64,000 bases of DNA, taken from JAPKYZ01 sp033763835 (GTDB lineage Bacteria; Acidobacteriota; Terriglobia; Bryobacterales; Bryobacteraceae). Positions 53,916 to 62,353 of the stretch are shown in pieces. The notes below the pieces were generated by a model. The model searched no databases. It had not been told where the DNA came from and saw only the letters and a list, made by a program, of their open reading frames with translations. The stretch lies in assembly GCA_033763835.1 (NCBI GenBank), contig JANRJS010000030.1, positions 8,680-72,679 on the forward strand, given 5' to 3'. Position numbers and translations under genes: made by a program. The first letter of the stretch is position 1, and every line of letters starts with the position of its first letter.

Positions 53916-55214
53916 ATGTTGCGTGCGTTTTTGACGTTGGTCGCCCTGGCCGTTGTGGCGCGGGCGCAGGAGTATATCTTGCAGGTGCCGCCGGAGCGGT
54001 ACGCAAGCATTCTTTCGAAGTACGGACTGCGGGTTCTCGACCGCATCCCAAACCAGAACGTTTACCGCGTAGCCGGCTCGAAGACGGGCATTGCGCTGGA
54101 CGACGACGACCGCGGAGACGAAGGCTTGTCGCTTGAGCCGAATCAGATCGTCGTCATGCCCGAATTGAACTCGAATCCGGCGAAACTGATCGCCTCGCAG
54201 ACGGCGGCGCAATCGGCGATCGCGAAGAAGTCCTATGTGAACTATTTCGGCGATTCCGTATTGTCGGCATACGCTTCGCAACCGGCCTTGACCAAGATTC
54301 GCGTCAAGGAAGTGCATGCGAGTTGGGCTTTGGGGACGGGCATTGTCGCCGTGATCGACACCGGCATCGACCCCGCGCATCCGGCGCTCAAACGATTCCT
54401 GGTGAACGGCTACGACTTTACCCGGAATAAGGCGGGGCTGCCGAACGAGATGGACGATCTCGATCCCAACACCAAGTCGATCATTAGTCCCTACACGACG
54501 GCGATCCTCGAATCCCCCGCCGATATCAATCCCTACACGACGGCGATCCTCGAAAGTACGTCGGCGACGAAGCTATCGCAGACGCCTTTACCCAAAGGTT
54601 TCGGACACGGAACGATGGTGGCCGGCATCGTGCATCTGATCGCACCATCGGCGAGGATCATGCCGCTCAAGCCGTTTACCGCGGACGGCAAGGCGACGCT
54701 CTACAACGTCGTGCGCGCGATCTATTTCGCGCAGGCGAATGGCGCGCGAGCGATCAACATGAGCCTGAGTTTTCCTTCCGGTTCGCCGTCGCTCGAAACG
54801 GCGGTGCGCTTCGTGACGGACCGGCAGGCGGTCTGCGTGGCCTCGACCGGCAATCAGGGTCTTGAGACCACGACCTATCCCGCCGCGTACGATCGCGTCA
54901 TGGGTATCGCCTCGGTGAACGATTATGACGTGCAGAGCGTCTTCACCAATCACGGCGACAACGTCACTTGGGTAGCCGCGCCGGGCGAAGCGCTTGTCAC
55001 GACGTTTCCGGGCGGAAAGTACGCGGTAGGATGGGGAACTTCGTTCGCCGCGCCGATCGTCTCCGGCGGCGTCTCGCTGATGATCCAAGTGAAGTACAAC
55101 CTCGCCTGGGAATGGGCGCAGGCGGCTCTCGCCGAAGCGGCCCCGGTGGAGGGGAACCTAGGTTCCGGCCGGGTGGATTTGGCTCGGGCGGTAGCGAAGG
55201 CCGCGCAGTTCTAG
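53916..55214 (+). CDS. secreted subtilisin-like serine protease (S8) with repeat-bearing insertion
   Basis: A 432-residue protein with a signal peptide (MLRAFLTLVALAVVARA), a possible I9-type inhibitory prodomain (about 20-90), and the S8 core with Asp148 in VIDTGID, His231 in GHGTMVAG and Ser376 in GTSFAAP. The Asp-His gap is 83 residues, against about 30 in classical subtilisins. The extra loop contains a 14-residue in-frame tandem repeat (PYTTAILES at 192 and 206). A stabilising oxyanion Asn is seen in STGNQG. It is 11 bp after the zinc-finger-like gene and should be the last gene of the block. Confidence 0.9.
   Translation: MLRAFLTLVALAVVARAQEYILQVPPERYASILSKYGLRVLDRIPNQNVYRVAGSKTGIALDDDDRGDEGLSLEPNQIVVMPELNSNPAKLIASQTAAQSAIAKKSYVNYFGDSVLSAYASQPALTKIRVKEVHASWALGTGIVAVIDTGIDPAHPALKRFLVNGYDFTRNKAGLPNEMDDLDPNTKSIISPYTTAILESPADINPYTTAILESTSATKLSQTPLPKGFGHGTMVAGIVHLIAPSARIMPLKPFTADGKATLYNVVRAIYFAQANGARAINMSLSFPSGSPSLETAVRFVTDRQAVCVASTGNQGLETTTYPAAYDRVMGIASVNDYDVQSVFTNHGDNVTWVAAPGEALVTTFPGGKYAVGWGTSFAAPIVSGGVSLMIQVKYNLAWEWAQAALAEAAPVEGNLGSGRVDLARAVAKAAQF
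54488..54554 (+). repeat. exact 25-bp direct repeat within the S8 protease insertion
   Basis: The 25-base unit at 54488-54512 recurs without change at 54530-54554, a period of 42 bases, i.e. 14 codons. It encodes the PYTTAILES repeat in the loop between catalytic Asp and His. Exact nucleotide identity suggests a recent in-frame duplication. Confidence 0.85.
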
Positions 55215-55223
55215 CGAAGCTTC

Positions 55224-57038
<1,815 letters not shown>

Positions 57039-57053
57039 TTGCGGGACGGAGCG

Positions 57054-57075
57054 GCGAGACTCTCTTTAGTCTCGC
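57054..57075 (-). promoter_or_regulatory. perfect hairpin in the lepA leader
   Basis: GCGAGACT (57054-57061) pairs with AGTCTCGC (57068-57075) around a six-base loop, only 16 bases upstream of the lepA ATG. It is not followed by a T-run. It could affect lepA translation or end upstream transcripts. Confidence 0.45.
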
Positions 57076-57123
57076 ACGGAGGCGCTAGCCTACCGCTGTC
57101 CAACTACGCGCCCGGCATGGCGC

Positions 57124-57267
57124 TTACCGTGCAAAACCGCCGAAGTCGACAGCTTGAAAGATCGCATTTTCGACCCGGTCGGCCGCGTTATCGTTATCCC
57201 GTGCGATGTATCGCCAAATCTCGAAAATGTCGGCTTTCGCTTGAGGCGTGAGAACGTAACCGCTCAC
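57124..57267 (-). pseudogene. truncated ParE/RelE-type toxin
   Basis: A GTG at 57267 overlaps the stop of the antitoxin-like gene (GTGA). The 47 codons read a typical ParE opening (YVLTPQAKADIFEIWRYIA, RDNDNAADRVENAIFQAVDF) and then stop at 57124. ParE toxins normally have about 95 residues, so the C-terminal half with the catalytic and ribosome/gyrase-contacting residues is missing. It is probably inactive. Confidence 0.65.
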
Positions 57268-57512
57268 GAAGGACGGCGGCTGCGCCACTCGGCCTTCATC
57301 GCCTCAATCTCGGCGCGCGCCGCGCTTGCGGTCGTGAGTTGGCCTTCTTCCGCTTGCCGATAGCCGGATTCGATTTGCGTTATCCAATCCCGATCGGTGT
57401 CATCTTGCTCCTCAAACGCGAGGCGAATGGCATCTAGCGGGTCCGCCAGACCGGAACTTCGCATTTTCCGCTCAATGAGCGCGGCGACGTCCGGCGGTAC
57501 TTCTAAGGTCAT
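57264..57512 (-). CDS. ParD-like type II antitoxin
   Basis: An 82-residue protein. The N-terminus fits a ribbon-helix-helix (TLEVPPDVAALIERKMRSSG, with SGLADPLDAIRLAFEE), and the acidic helical C-terminus (DRDWITQIESGYRQAEEGQL in part, ARAEIEAMKAEW) is the toxin-wrapping type. A ParE-like reading frame overlaps its stop, which fixes the pairing. Because the toxin is truncated, the antitoxin may be a leftover. It is divergent from the MNT gene. Confidence 0.7.
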   Translation of the reverse strand: MTLEVPPDVAALIERKMRSSGLADPLDAIRLAFEEQDDTDRDWITQIESGYRQAEEGQLTTASAARAEIEAMKAEWRSRRPS

Positions 57513-57612
57513 GCTGTTTCGAGTCTAGCGACCTAAGTACCCTTGCCAACGTCCAGTGGCACAGGCCGCATTTCGCCTGAGCGACGCGGATGCCCGAGCC
57601 TACAATGAAAAG

Positions 57613-57906
57613 GTGATCGACCTTGGCGTATCTCCGGCCGCGTTGGCCGCAACTTGCGCACGGTATCGGGTGAAGGAGCTTGCCGTTTTTGGGTCGATAG
57701 CCCGAGGCGAAGCCGGACCGGACTCCGACATCGATTTGCTCGTCGAGTTCGAGCCCGACGCGCGGATCGGTTGGGAGTTTTTCGATTTAGAGGACGACCT
57801 TACCCATCTATTTCGCAGGAAAGTCGACCTGGGTACCAAACGGTCGCTCAAGCCCTGGGTTCGCGCTTCGGTCCTGCGCGAAGCGCAGTTACTGTATGCG
57901 GCATGA
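57613..57906 (+). CDS. MNT-type nucleotidyltransferase antitoxin (MntA-like)
   Basis: About 97 residues from GTG 57613; an alternative GTG at 57556 adds 19 residues. A TACAAT box lies 7 bp before the start, consistent with a promoter and a leaderless message. The minimal nucleotidyltransferase signature GSX10DXD is complete (FGSIARGEAG ... SDIDLLVEF). MntA proteins neutralise HepT HEPN toxins by AMPylating a tyrosine. The HepT-like frame follows directly in the same frame after the stop at 57904-57906. Confidence 0.8.
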   Translation: MIDLGVSPAALAATCARYRVKELAVFGSIARGEAGPDSDIDLLVEFEPDARIGWEFFDLEDDLTHLFRRKVDLGTKRSLKPWVRASVLREAQLLYAA

Positions 57907-58251
57907 CGAGCCTACCTGCTTGACGCCATTAGAGCTATCGAAGACCTGCAAAGCTTCGTTTTAGAGACGGACGAAGCGCGCTTTATCGCCAGCCCGCTCG
58001 AGCAGTCATATATATTTCAGCGGCTGGTGATTCTGGGCGAAGCGGCGGTTTCCCTGGCGAAGACGTTCGAGGCGCGTCATCCGGAAATTCCATGGAGCCG
58101 GTTGATCGCATTGCGAAATAGGCTAGTCCACGCGTATTTCGATCTCGACCAGTCTTTGCTGTGGAACATCGCGACTACGCGGCTCGACGAACTGCATTCC
58201 CAACTGCAGTCGATCCGCGCAGTTCATTTTCCGCCGGACCGCAATCGCTAA
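57907..58251 (+). CDS. HepT-like HEPN RNase toxin with damaged or non-standard start
   Basis: 114 codons read a HepT protein (AYLLDAIRAIEDLQSF, RLVILGEAAVSLAKTF, HPEIPWSRLIALRNRLVHAYF in part). The catalytic RX4HXY motif is intact (RNRLVHAY; target Tyr included). No ATG, GTG or TTG opens this frame before the GTG at 58027, which would cut off the first 40 residues. The ATG at 57903, in an ATGA overlap with the MNT gene, is in the wrong frame and stops after six codons. A small frameshift in the first codons would explain this. It is either a fresh pseudogene or starts at CTG. Confidence 0.65.
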   Translation, partial: RAYLLDAIRAIEDLQSFVLETDEARFIASPLEQSYIFQRLVILGEAAVSLAKTFEARHPEIPWSRLIALRNRLVHAYFDLDQSLLWNIATTRLDELHSQLQSIRAVHFPPDRNR

Positions 58252-58390
58252 ATACAAACTTGAGCGCCGACTGGACGCCGGTTGGATGGTGCGGTCTTTC
58301 GCCGCGTCGAACTCGCTCCCGTCGTGGGCGGACGTTTTTCCAGTATCGATGTGGGCGATGATGGAAAAAATGCGGATGTGCGATGGATCC
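58250..58390 (-). pseudogene. chimeric scar of TonB receptor 3' end and lepA 5' end
   Basis: Three consecutive pieces match nearby genes. 58250-58275 resembles 58806-58830 (last codons of TonB receptor 3), 58281-58334 resembles 59101-59155 (an internal piece of the same gene), and 58345-58390 resembles 56991-57036 (first codons of lepA) with two mismatches. All lie on the minus strand, with lepA's beginning upstream of the receptor's end. Confidence 0.75.
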
Positions 58391-58610
58391 CAATACCATA
58401 CGCCAGTCACTTGAGGTCGGTTGGATCGGGTTGGCGCTATTCATATTCTTTAAGCCGAAGACGTTTTTCCTTTGGCTAGCGGGCAACAATACGCGCGCTA
58501 AAAGGCAAGTCGTTGAGTCTTTCGAGTTGCATTGGGTTTCGCCTTTGTTTAGGCTTTTGGCGCTCGCCAATGTCGCAGGCACACTAATGCATGTCCTTCA
58601 AGGCGCATAG
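58383..58610 (+). CDS. possible small membrane protein of 75 residues
   Basis: An open frame with one strong hydrophobic helix (VGWIGLALFIFFKPKTFFLW in part) and a second weaker one (LFRLLALANVAGTLMHVL). The aromatic-rich helix and FKPKTFF turn look protein-like. No clear ribosome-binding site precedes the ATG, which itself is the reverse complement of sequence from the lepA remnant. It may be a real small gene or chance coding. Confidence 0.4.
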   Translation: MDPNTIRQSLEVGWIGLALFIFFKPKTFFLWLAGNNTRAKRQVVESFELHWVSPLFRLLALANVAGTLMHVLQGA

Positions 58611-58636
58611 TAAGGTGCGATTCTCCTTCCGAAGTG

Positions 58637-58774
58637 CAAAGGCTGGGCGCCGCTCCCACGTGTCCGCTGATGCCGATCCAACGAGTCCGGAGCGCACAGG
58701 CGGGGCTCCACTCCCACGCGTCCGCTGATGCCGATCCAACGAGTCCGGAGCGCACAGGCTGGGCGCCACAAGCG
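58637..58774. repeat. 58-bp tandem repeat, about 2.3 copies
   Basis: A unit starting GGCTGGGCGCC... recurs at 58641, 58699 and 58757, a constant period of 58. The first two copies differ at a few bases; the third is partial. There is no unique spacer between units. It lies between the small ORF and the 3' end of the TonB receptor gene. Confidence 0.75.
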
Positions 58775-58801
58775 CCCAGTCCGTTGTGCGCGATCCAACA
58801 A

Positions 58802-61800
58802 CTAGAAATACAACTTCAGCGCCAACTGGATCTGCCGCGGCGAGTTCACCTGATCGCCCGCCGTCTGGCTCAGTACGCCGAACGCCTGATTTTGCAGCGT
58901 AAGATTGCCTTGACCGAAACGCACCCGATTAAACGCGTTGAAAAACTCCGCCCGGAAATCGAGCCGTAGTTGTTCGCGGATCGGAAACACCTTCGCCACC
59001 GAAATGTTCTCGTTGAAGTTATTGAACGAGCGGAACTTCGGATTGTGCCGCGTCATGTTCCCGAACGTATTGGCCGTCTGCGTGGGGAAGAAACTCGCCG
59101 GTTGGATCGTGCGATCCACCGCCGGGTCGAAGGCGCTCCCCGCCGTCGCCGGACGCCAGTTGTCGTAGGTCGAGATAATCGGCCGGTTGCCGCCGCTGAA
59201 AAGCGGCATCGCCACCGTCGTGCCGAGCGCTAAGGGTTGCCCACCGGAATAGAAAGCGATCCCCGACACGCGCCATCCGCCGACGATCTGATTCACCACC
59301 CCGCCGTAGTTCAGCATCGCCTTGCCCTTACCAAACGGCAGATCCCACACCGCGCCCAGCTTGTAATTGTGCGTAACGTCGTATTCGCCGATCGATTTCT
59401 CCAAACGCCGGTTGTAGTGATCCATCGCCGATCCGTCCGGCCAGAAGCTATCGGCATTGGTCAGCAACTTCGAAAAGACATACGAAGTTTGGAACTGCAG
59501 TCCGCGGGAATACCGTTTCTCGAACCGCACCATCAGCGCATGGTAGGTCGAGTGGCCGCTGTGATCGCCGCCGCCCGCCGCCGTGTCGATATTGGCGAAC
59601 TGCGGATACGGACGCAGCGCCTGCCGAACCGTCGCCGCCGAACCCCACAACGAGTTGAAGTTTGAAAACGGGATTCGGATCCCCGCCGCCCGCGCCGCCG
59701 CCGAATCCGCGCGCGAGTTGAGCAACGTCGCGCCGTAGCGCTCAAGTTCGCTGTACGGAATCGCATTGTAGGCCAATAATCCCGATTGCAGGCGGCTACC
59801 CAAGCTGCCGTTGTATGCCACTTCGGCCACGGTGCTGGGCGAGAGCTGCCGCTGGATCGAGAAATTGAAGCTTTGATAGGCGGGCGGCCGCGTGGCTTCG
59901 CTACCCTGCCACCACGGCATCGCGCGCCCGTTGCCGAAACTCGGCGAAACAAATGGCGGATACTGCCGCACCGGCTGCCCGTTGCGCACCAGGAACCGCG
60001 GCTGGATCCCCTGGGTCGTATCCGATTGCGTATCGGTGAGCGTGAATCCCAAAGTGTGTGTCGAGCCGGTCACGGTGGTGATGTTGCCGTAGCTCAACCC
60101 ATACGACAGCCGGAACACCGTCTTTTCCTTCCACGTGTACGCCAAGCCGAAGCGCGGCCCGAACGCCTTGTAGTAGCTGCCCGCCAGCCGTCTCGATCCC
60201 TCGCAGCCGTCGCAATTCCCGGCGTAGATTAGCGCTCCCAAAATGTTGTCCGCTCCGGGATTGGGACGGTCCGGGGCGAACTCGCTCCAGTTGTCGTTTT
60301 CGCCCGTCGGGGGCAAAGTGGTCTCCCAACGCAGGCCCAGGTTCAGCATCAGATTCGGGCGTACGCGCCAGTCGTCCTGGACAAACCCGGCGAACGACGG
60401 CCATTGCTGCCCGATATAGCGGATCGTATCGATCTGCCCCGAGTTCGCATACCCCAGCAGCATCGACGCGATCGGACTGCCGCCCGCCGTCGCGAAATTT
60501 GTATCGCCGGGCCGTCCGGTGTGCTTGAAATCGAACCCGACACAGCCCGCCACGCACTGCCGGCCGAAGCCGTTGTAGTACTGAAACTGCGCCTGCCCGC
60601 CGAGCTTGAACGTGTGACGCCCCTTGATGATCGTCAAGTCGTCGGCGAACATCTTAATGAAGTTTTCGCTGCCGTTATTGGCCGGGCCGCCCCACCGGTT
60701 GTAGCTGTTCGAGAACGTAAAGTTCACCAGGTTCTGATCGCAATCGGGCACGTTGCCCAAGCAGAAACGGTCTTTCCAATTCACCCCGCTCCGGATCGTC
60801 GCCTGCGGCGGGTCGTGATTCTCCTTCCAGTTATTGCCGCCGCCGTAGAAGTGGTTGAACACGGTCGGCGAGAACATGTGGTCCCAGCTACCGCGGAATA
60901 CGTCGGAGTTACGCTGCGTGTCGTTGTAGTCGACGAACAGCCCCGGCAGCCCCGCCGGACCGTTCGCCCCCGGAACCACGCTCGACCGGTTATAGCCCCA
61001 ATAGCCCGAAATCCGGTCCTTCGCGCTGAACACGTGATCGCCCTTCACGCTGATCTTCGTGTTTGGCCGAACTTCGGATCCCGACGTAATCAGATAATTT
61101 TGCTGCACGTACCGAAACGTGCCGGGCGCCGCTCCGATATTCGGCAACGGTGTGGGGCCGCTGCGGAAAACGCCGATCGCCTTCTGCACTTCCGGATCGA
61201 AAGACGATCTCGGAATCATATTGTTCGCGAACGGTTGCCGGGTAACCGTACCGTTCGCCGCCGTCGTCTGCGTGGTCGGATCGTAGATCGGAATCATCGC
61301 GCCCGCCGCGTTCACCCAGTTGCGGAAATCCCCGTTGTACATTTCCTCCGTCGGCACCGTCGCCTGATTCGCATTCGCGCCGTCGCGGTTACGGAACGCC
61401 TCGTAGCTGAAGAAGAAAAACGTCTTGTTGCGCCCGTTATAAATCTTCGGAAGCCACACCGGACCGCCCAACGATCCGCCGAAATCGTGTTGCTTGTAGA
61501 TGGGCCGCGCAATCCCCCGCCCGGTATTGAAAAAGTTGTTCGAATCGAGCTTTTCGTTCCGCAGAAACTCGTACGCCGTGCCGTGAAACTCGTTGGTCCC
61601 CGATTTCGACGCGAAGCTCATGATGCCGCCCGAAGCCTGCCCGAACTCCGCCTTGAACCCGTTGGTATCGACGGTAAATTCCGTTACCGCCTCGATCGAC
61701 GGGGCGTTCACCGCCACCCAACTTTGGCTTAACGCCCGCGACGTATTCGCCGAAACGCCGTCGAGATTGGTCCCGTAGGCCGCCGCCTGCCCGCCGCCCA

Positions 61801-62329
61801 AGATGAATCCGTTGTCGCCGCCCACCGCCTTCGCCTCGGGCGTGAGCGCCGCCAAGTTAAAGGGACTCCGCAACGATCCGCCGACCACCAGCGGCAATTC
61901 GTCGACCAGCTTGTTGTTGATCGTCACGCTGGTCTTCGCGTTCTCGGTCGAGAGCGTGAGCGCGTTTGCGGAAACGTCCACCGCCTGCGCCGCCGCGCCC
62001 ACCTCGAGCGTCGCATCCGCGCGCACCGTCGCCGACGCGTTCAACACGATCCCCGTTACTTGCGAAGGCCGGAATCCGTCCTTCTCGACCCGCACCGTAT
62101 AGATGCCGGGCGGCAATTGCGGTACGGTATAGTCGCCGGAGTCCGTGGTGGGAACATTCATCGACACGCCGGTTTGAGTGTTCGTGAGCGTGATTTTCGC
62201 GCCCGGTACCACCGCGCCGGATGCGTCCTGAACGGTACCGGTGATCGTTCCGCGGTCGGACTGGCCGTAAAGCCCGAACGACAAGATCGCCAAGGCTATC
62301 GCGGCCGCTAAAGGCGTAAAAAATCGCAT
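58802..62329 (-). CDS. TonB-dependent receptor with carboxypeptidase-regulatory-like N-terminal domain, copy 3
   Basis: A 1175-residue outer-membrane protein with a signal peptide (MRFFTPLAAAIALAILSFGLYG), CarboxypepD_reg domain (RGTITGTVQDASGAVVPGAKI in part), plug (about 125-250) and a large barrel ending QLALKLYF. It has an AGGG ribosome-binding site. It is divergent from the epimerase gene with only 24 bp between start codons. A fragment of its 3' end occurs in the scar at 58250-58334. The ligand is unknown. Confidence 0.9.
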   Translation of the reverse strand: MRFFTPLAAAIALAILSFGLYGQSDRGTITGTVQDASGAVVPGAKITLTNTQTGVSMNVPTTDSGDYTVPQLPPGIYTVRVEKDGFRPSQVTGIVLNASATVRADATLEVGAAAQAVDVSANALTLSTENAKTSVTINNKLVDELPLVVGGSLRSPFNLAALTPEAKAVGGDNGFILGGGQAAAYGTNLDGVSANTSRALSQSWVAVNAPSIEAVTEFTVDTNGFKAEFGQASGGIMSFASKSGTNEFHGTAYEFLRNEKLDSNNFFNTGRGIARPIYKQHDFGGSLGGPVWLPKIYNGRNKTFFFFSYEAFRNRDGANANQATVPTEEMYNGDFRNWVNAAGAMIPIYDPTTQTTAANGTVTRQPFANNMIPRSSFDPEVQKAIGVFRSGPTPLPNIGAAPGTFRYVQQNYLITSGSEVRPNTKISVKGDHVFSAKDRISGYWGYNRSSVVPGANGPAGLPGLFVDYNDTQRNSDVFRGSWDHMFSPTVFNHFYGGGNNWKENHDPPQATIRSGVNWKDRFCLGNVPDCDQNLVNFTFSNSYNRWGGPANNGSENFIKMFADDLTIIKGRHTFKLGGQAQFQYYNGFGRQCVAGCVGFDFKHTGRPGDTNFATAGGSPIASMLLGYANSGQIDTIRYIGQQWPSFAGFVQDDWRVRPNLMLNLGLRWETTLPPTGENDNWSEFAPDRPNPGADNILGALIYAGNCDGCEGSRRLAGSYYKAFGPRFGLAYTWKEKTVFRLSYGLSYGNITTVTGSTHTLGFTLTDTQSDTTQGIQPRFLVRNGQPVRQYPPFVSPSFGNGRAMPWWQGSEATRPPAYQSFNFSIQRQLSPSTVAEVAYNGSLGSRLQSGLLAYNAIPYSELERYGATLLNSRADSAAARAAGIRIPFSNFNSLWGSAATVRQALRPYPQFANIDTAAGGGDHSGHSTYHALMVRFEKRYSRGLQFQTSYVFSKLLTNADSFWPDGSAMDHYNRRLEKSIGEYDVTHNYKLGAVWDLPFGKGKAMLNYGGVVNQIVGGWRVSGIAFYSGGQPLALGTTVAMPLFSGGNRPIISTYDNWRPATAGSAFDPAVDRTIQPASFFPTQTANTFGNMTRHNPKFRSFNNFNENISVAKVFPIREQLRLDFRAEFFNAFNRVRFGQGNLTLQNQAFGVLSQTAGDQVNSPRQIQLALKLYF

Positions 62330-62353
62330 TCAGGTTACCCTTTCGGAATCAAG

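Noticed and set aside
58027..58251. HepT starting at GTG 58027
   Set aside because: This start would lose the first two helices of the HEPN fold; the conserved sequence clearly begins further upstream.
58637..58774. Possible CRISPR array
   Set aside because: The 58-bp units are contiguous with no unique spacers and no cas gene is in the window, even though TPR-CHAT proteins can be CRISPR-linked.
57039..58801. Island might be integrated at a tRNA or carry a transposase or integrase
   Set aside because: No tRNA cloverleaf, integrase, transposase or flanking direct repeat could be found; duplication and deletion explain the scar better.
60404..61732. Open frame of about 440 codons opposite the TonB receptor gene
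   Set aside because: No domain-like pattern; it mirrors codon structure of the receptor on the other strand.
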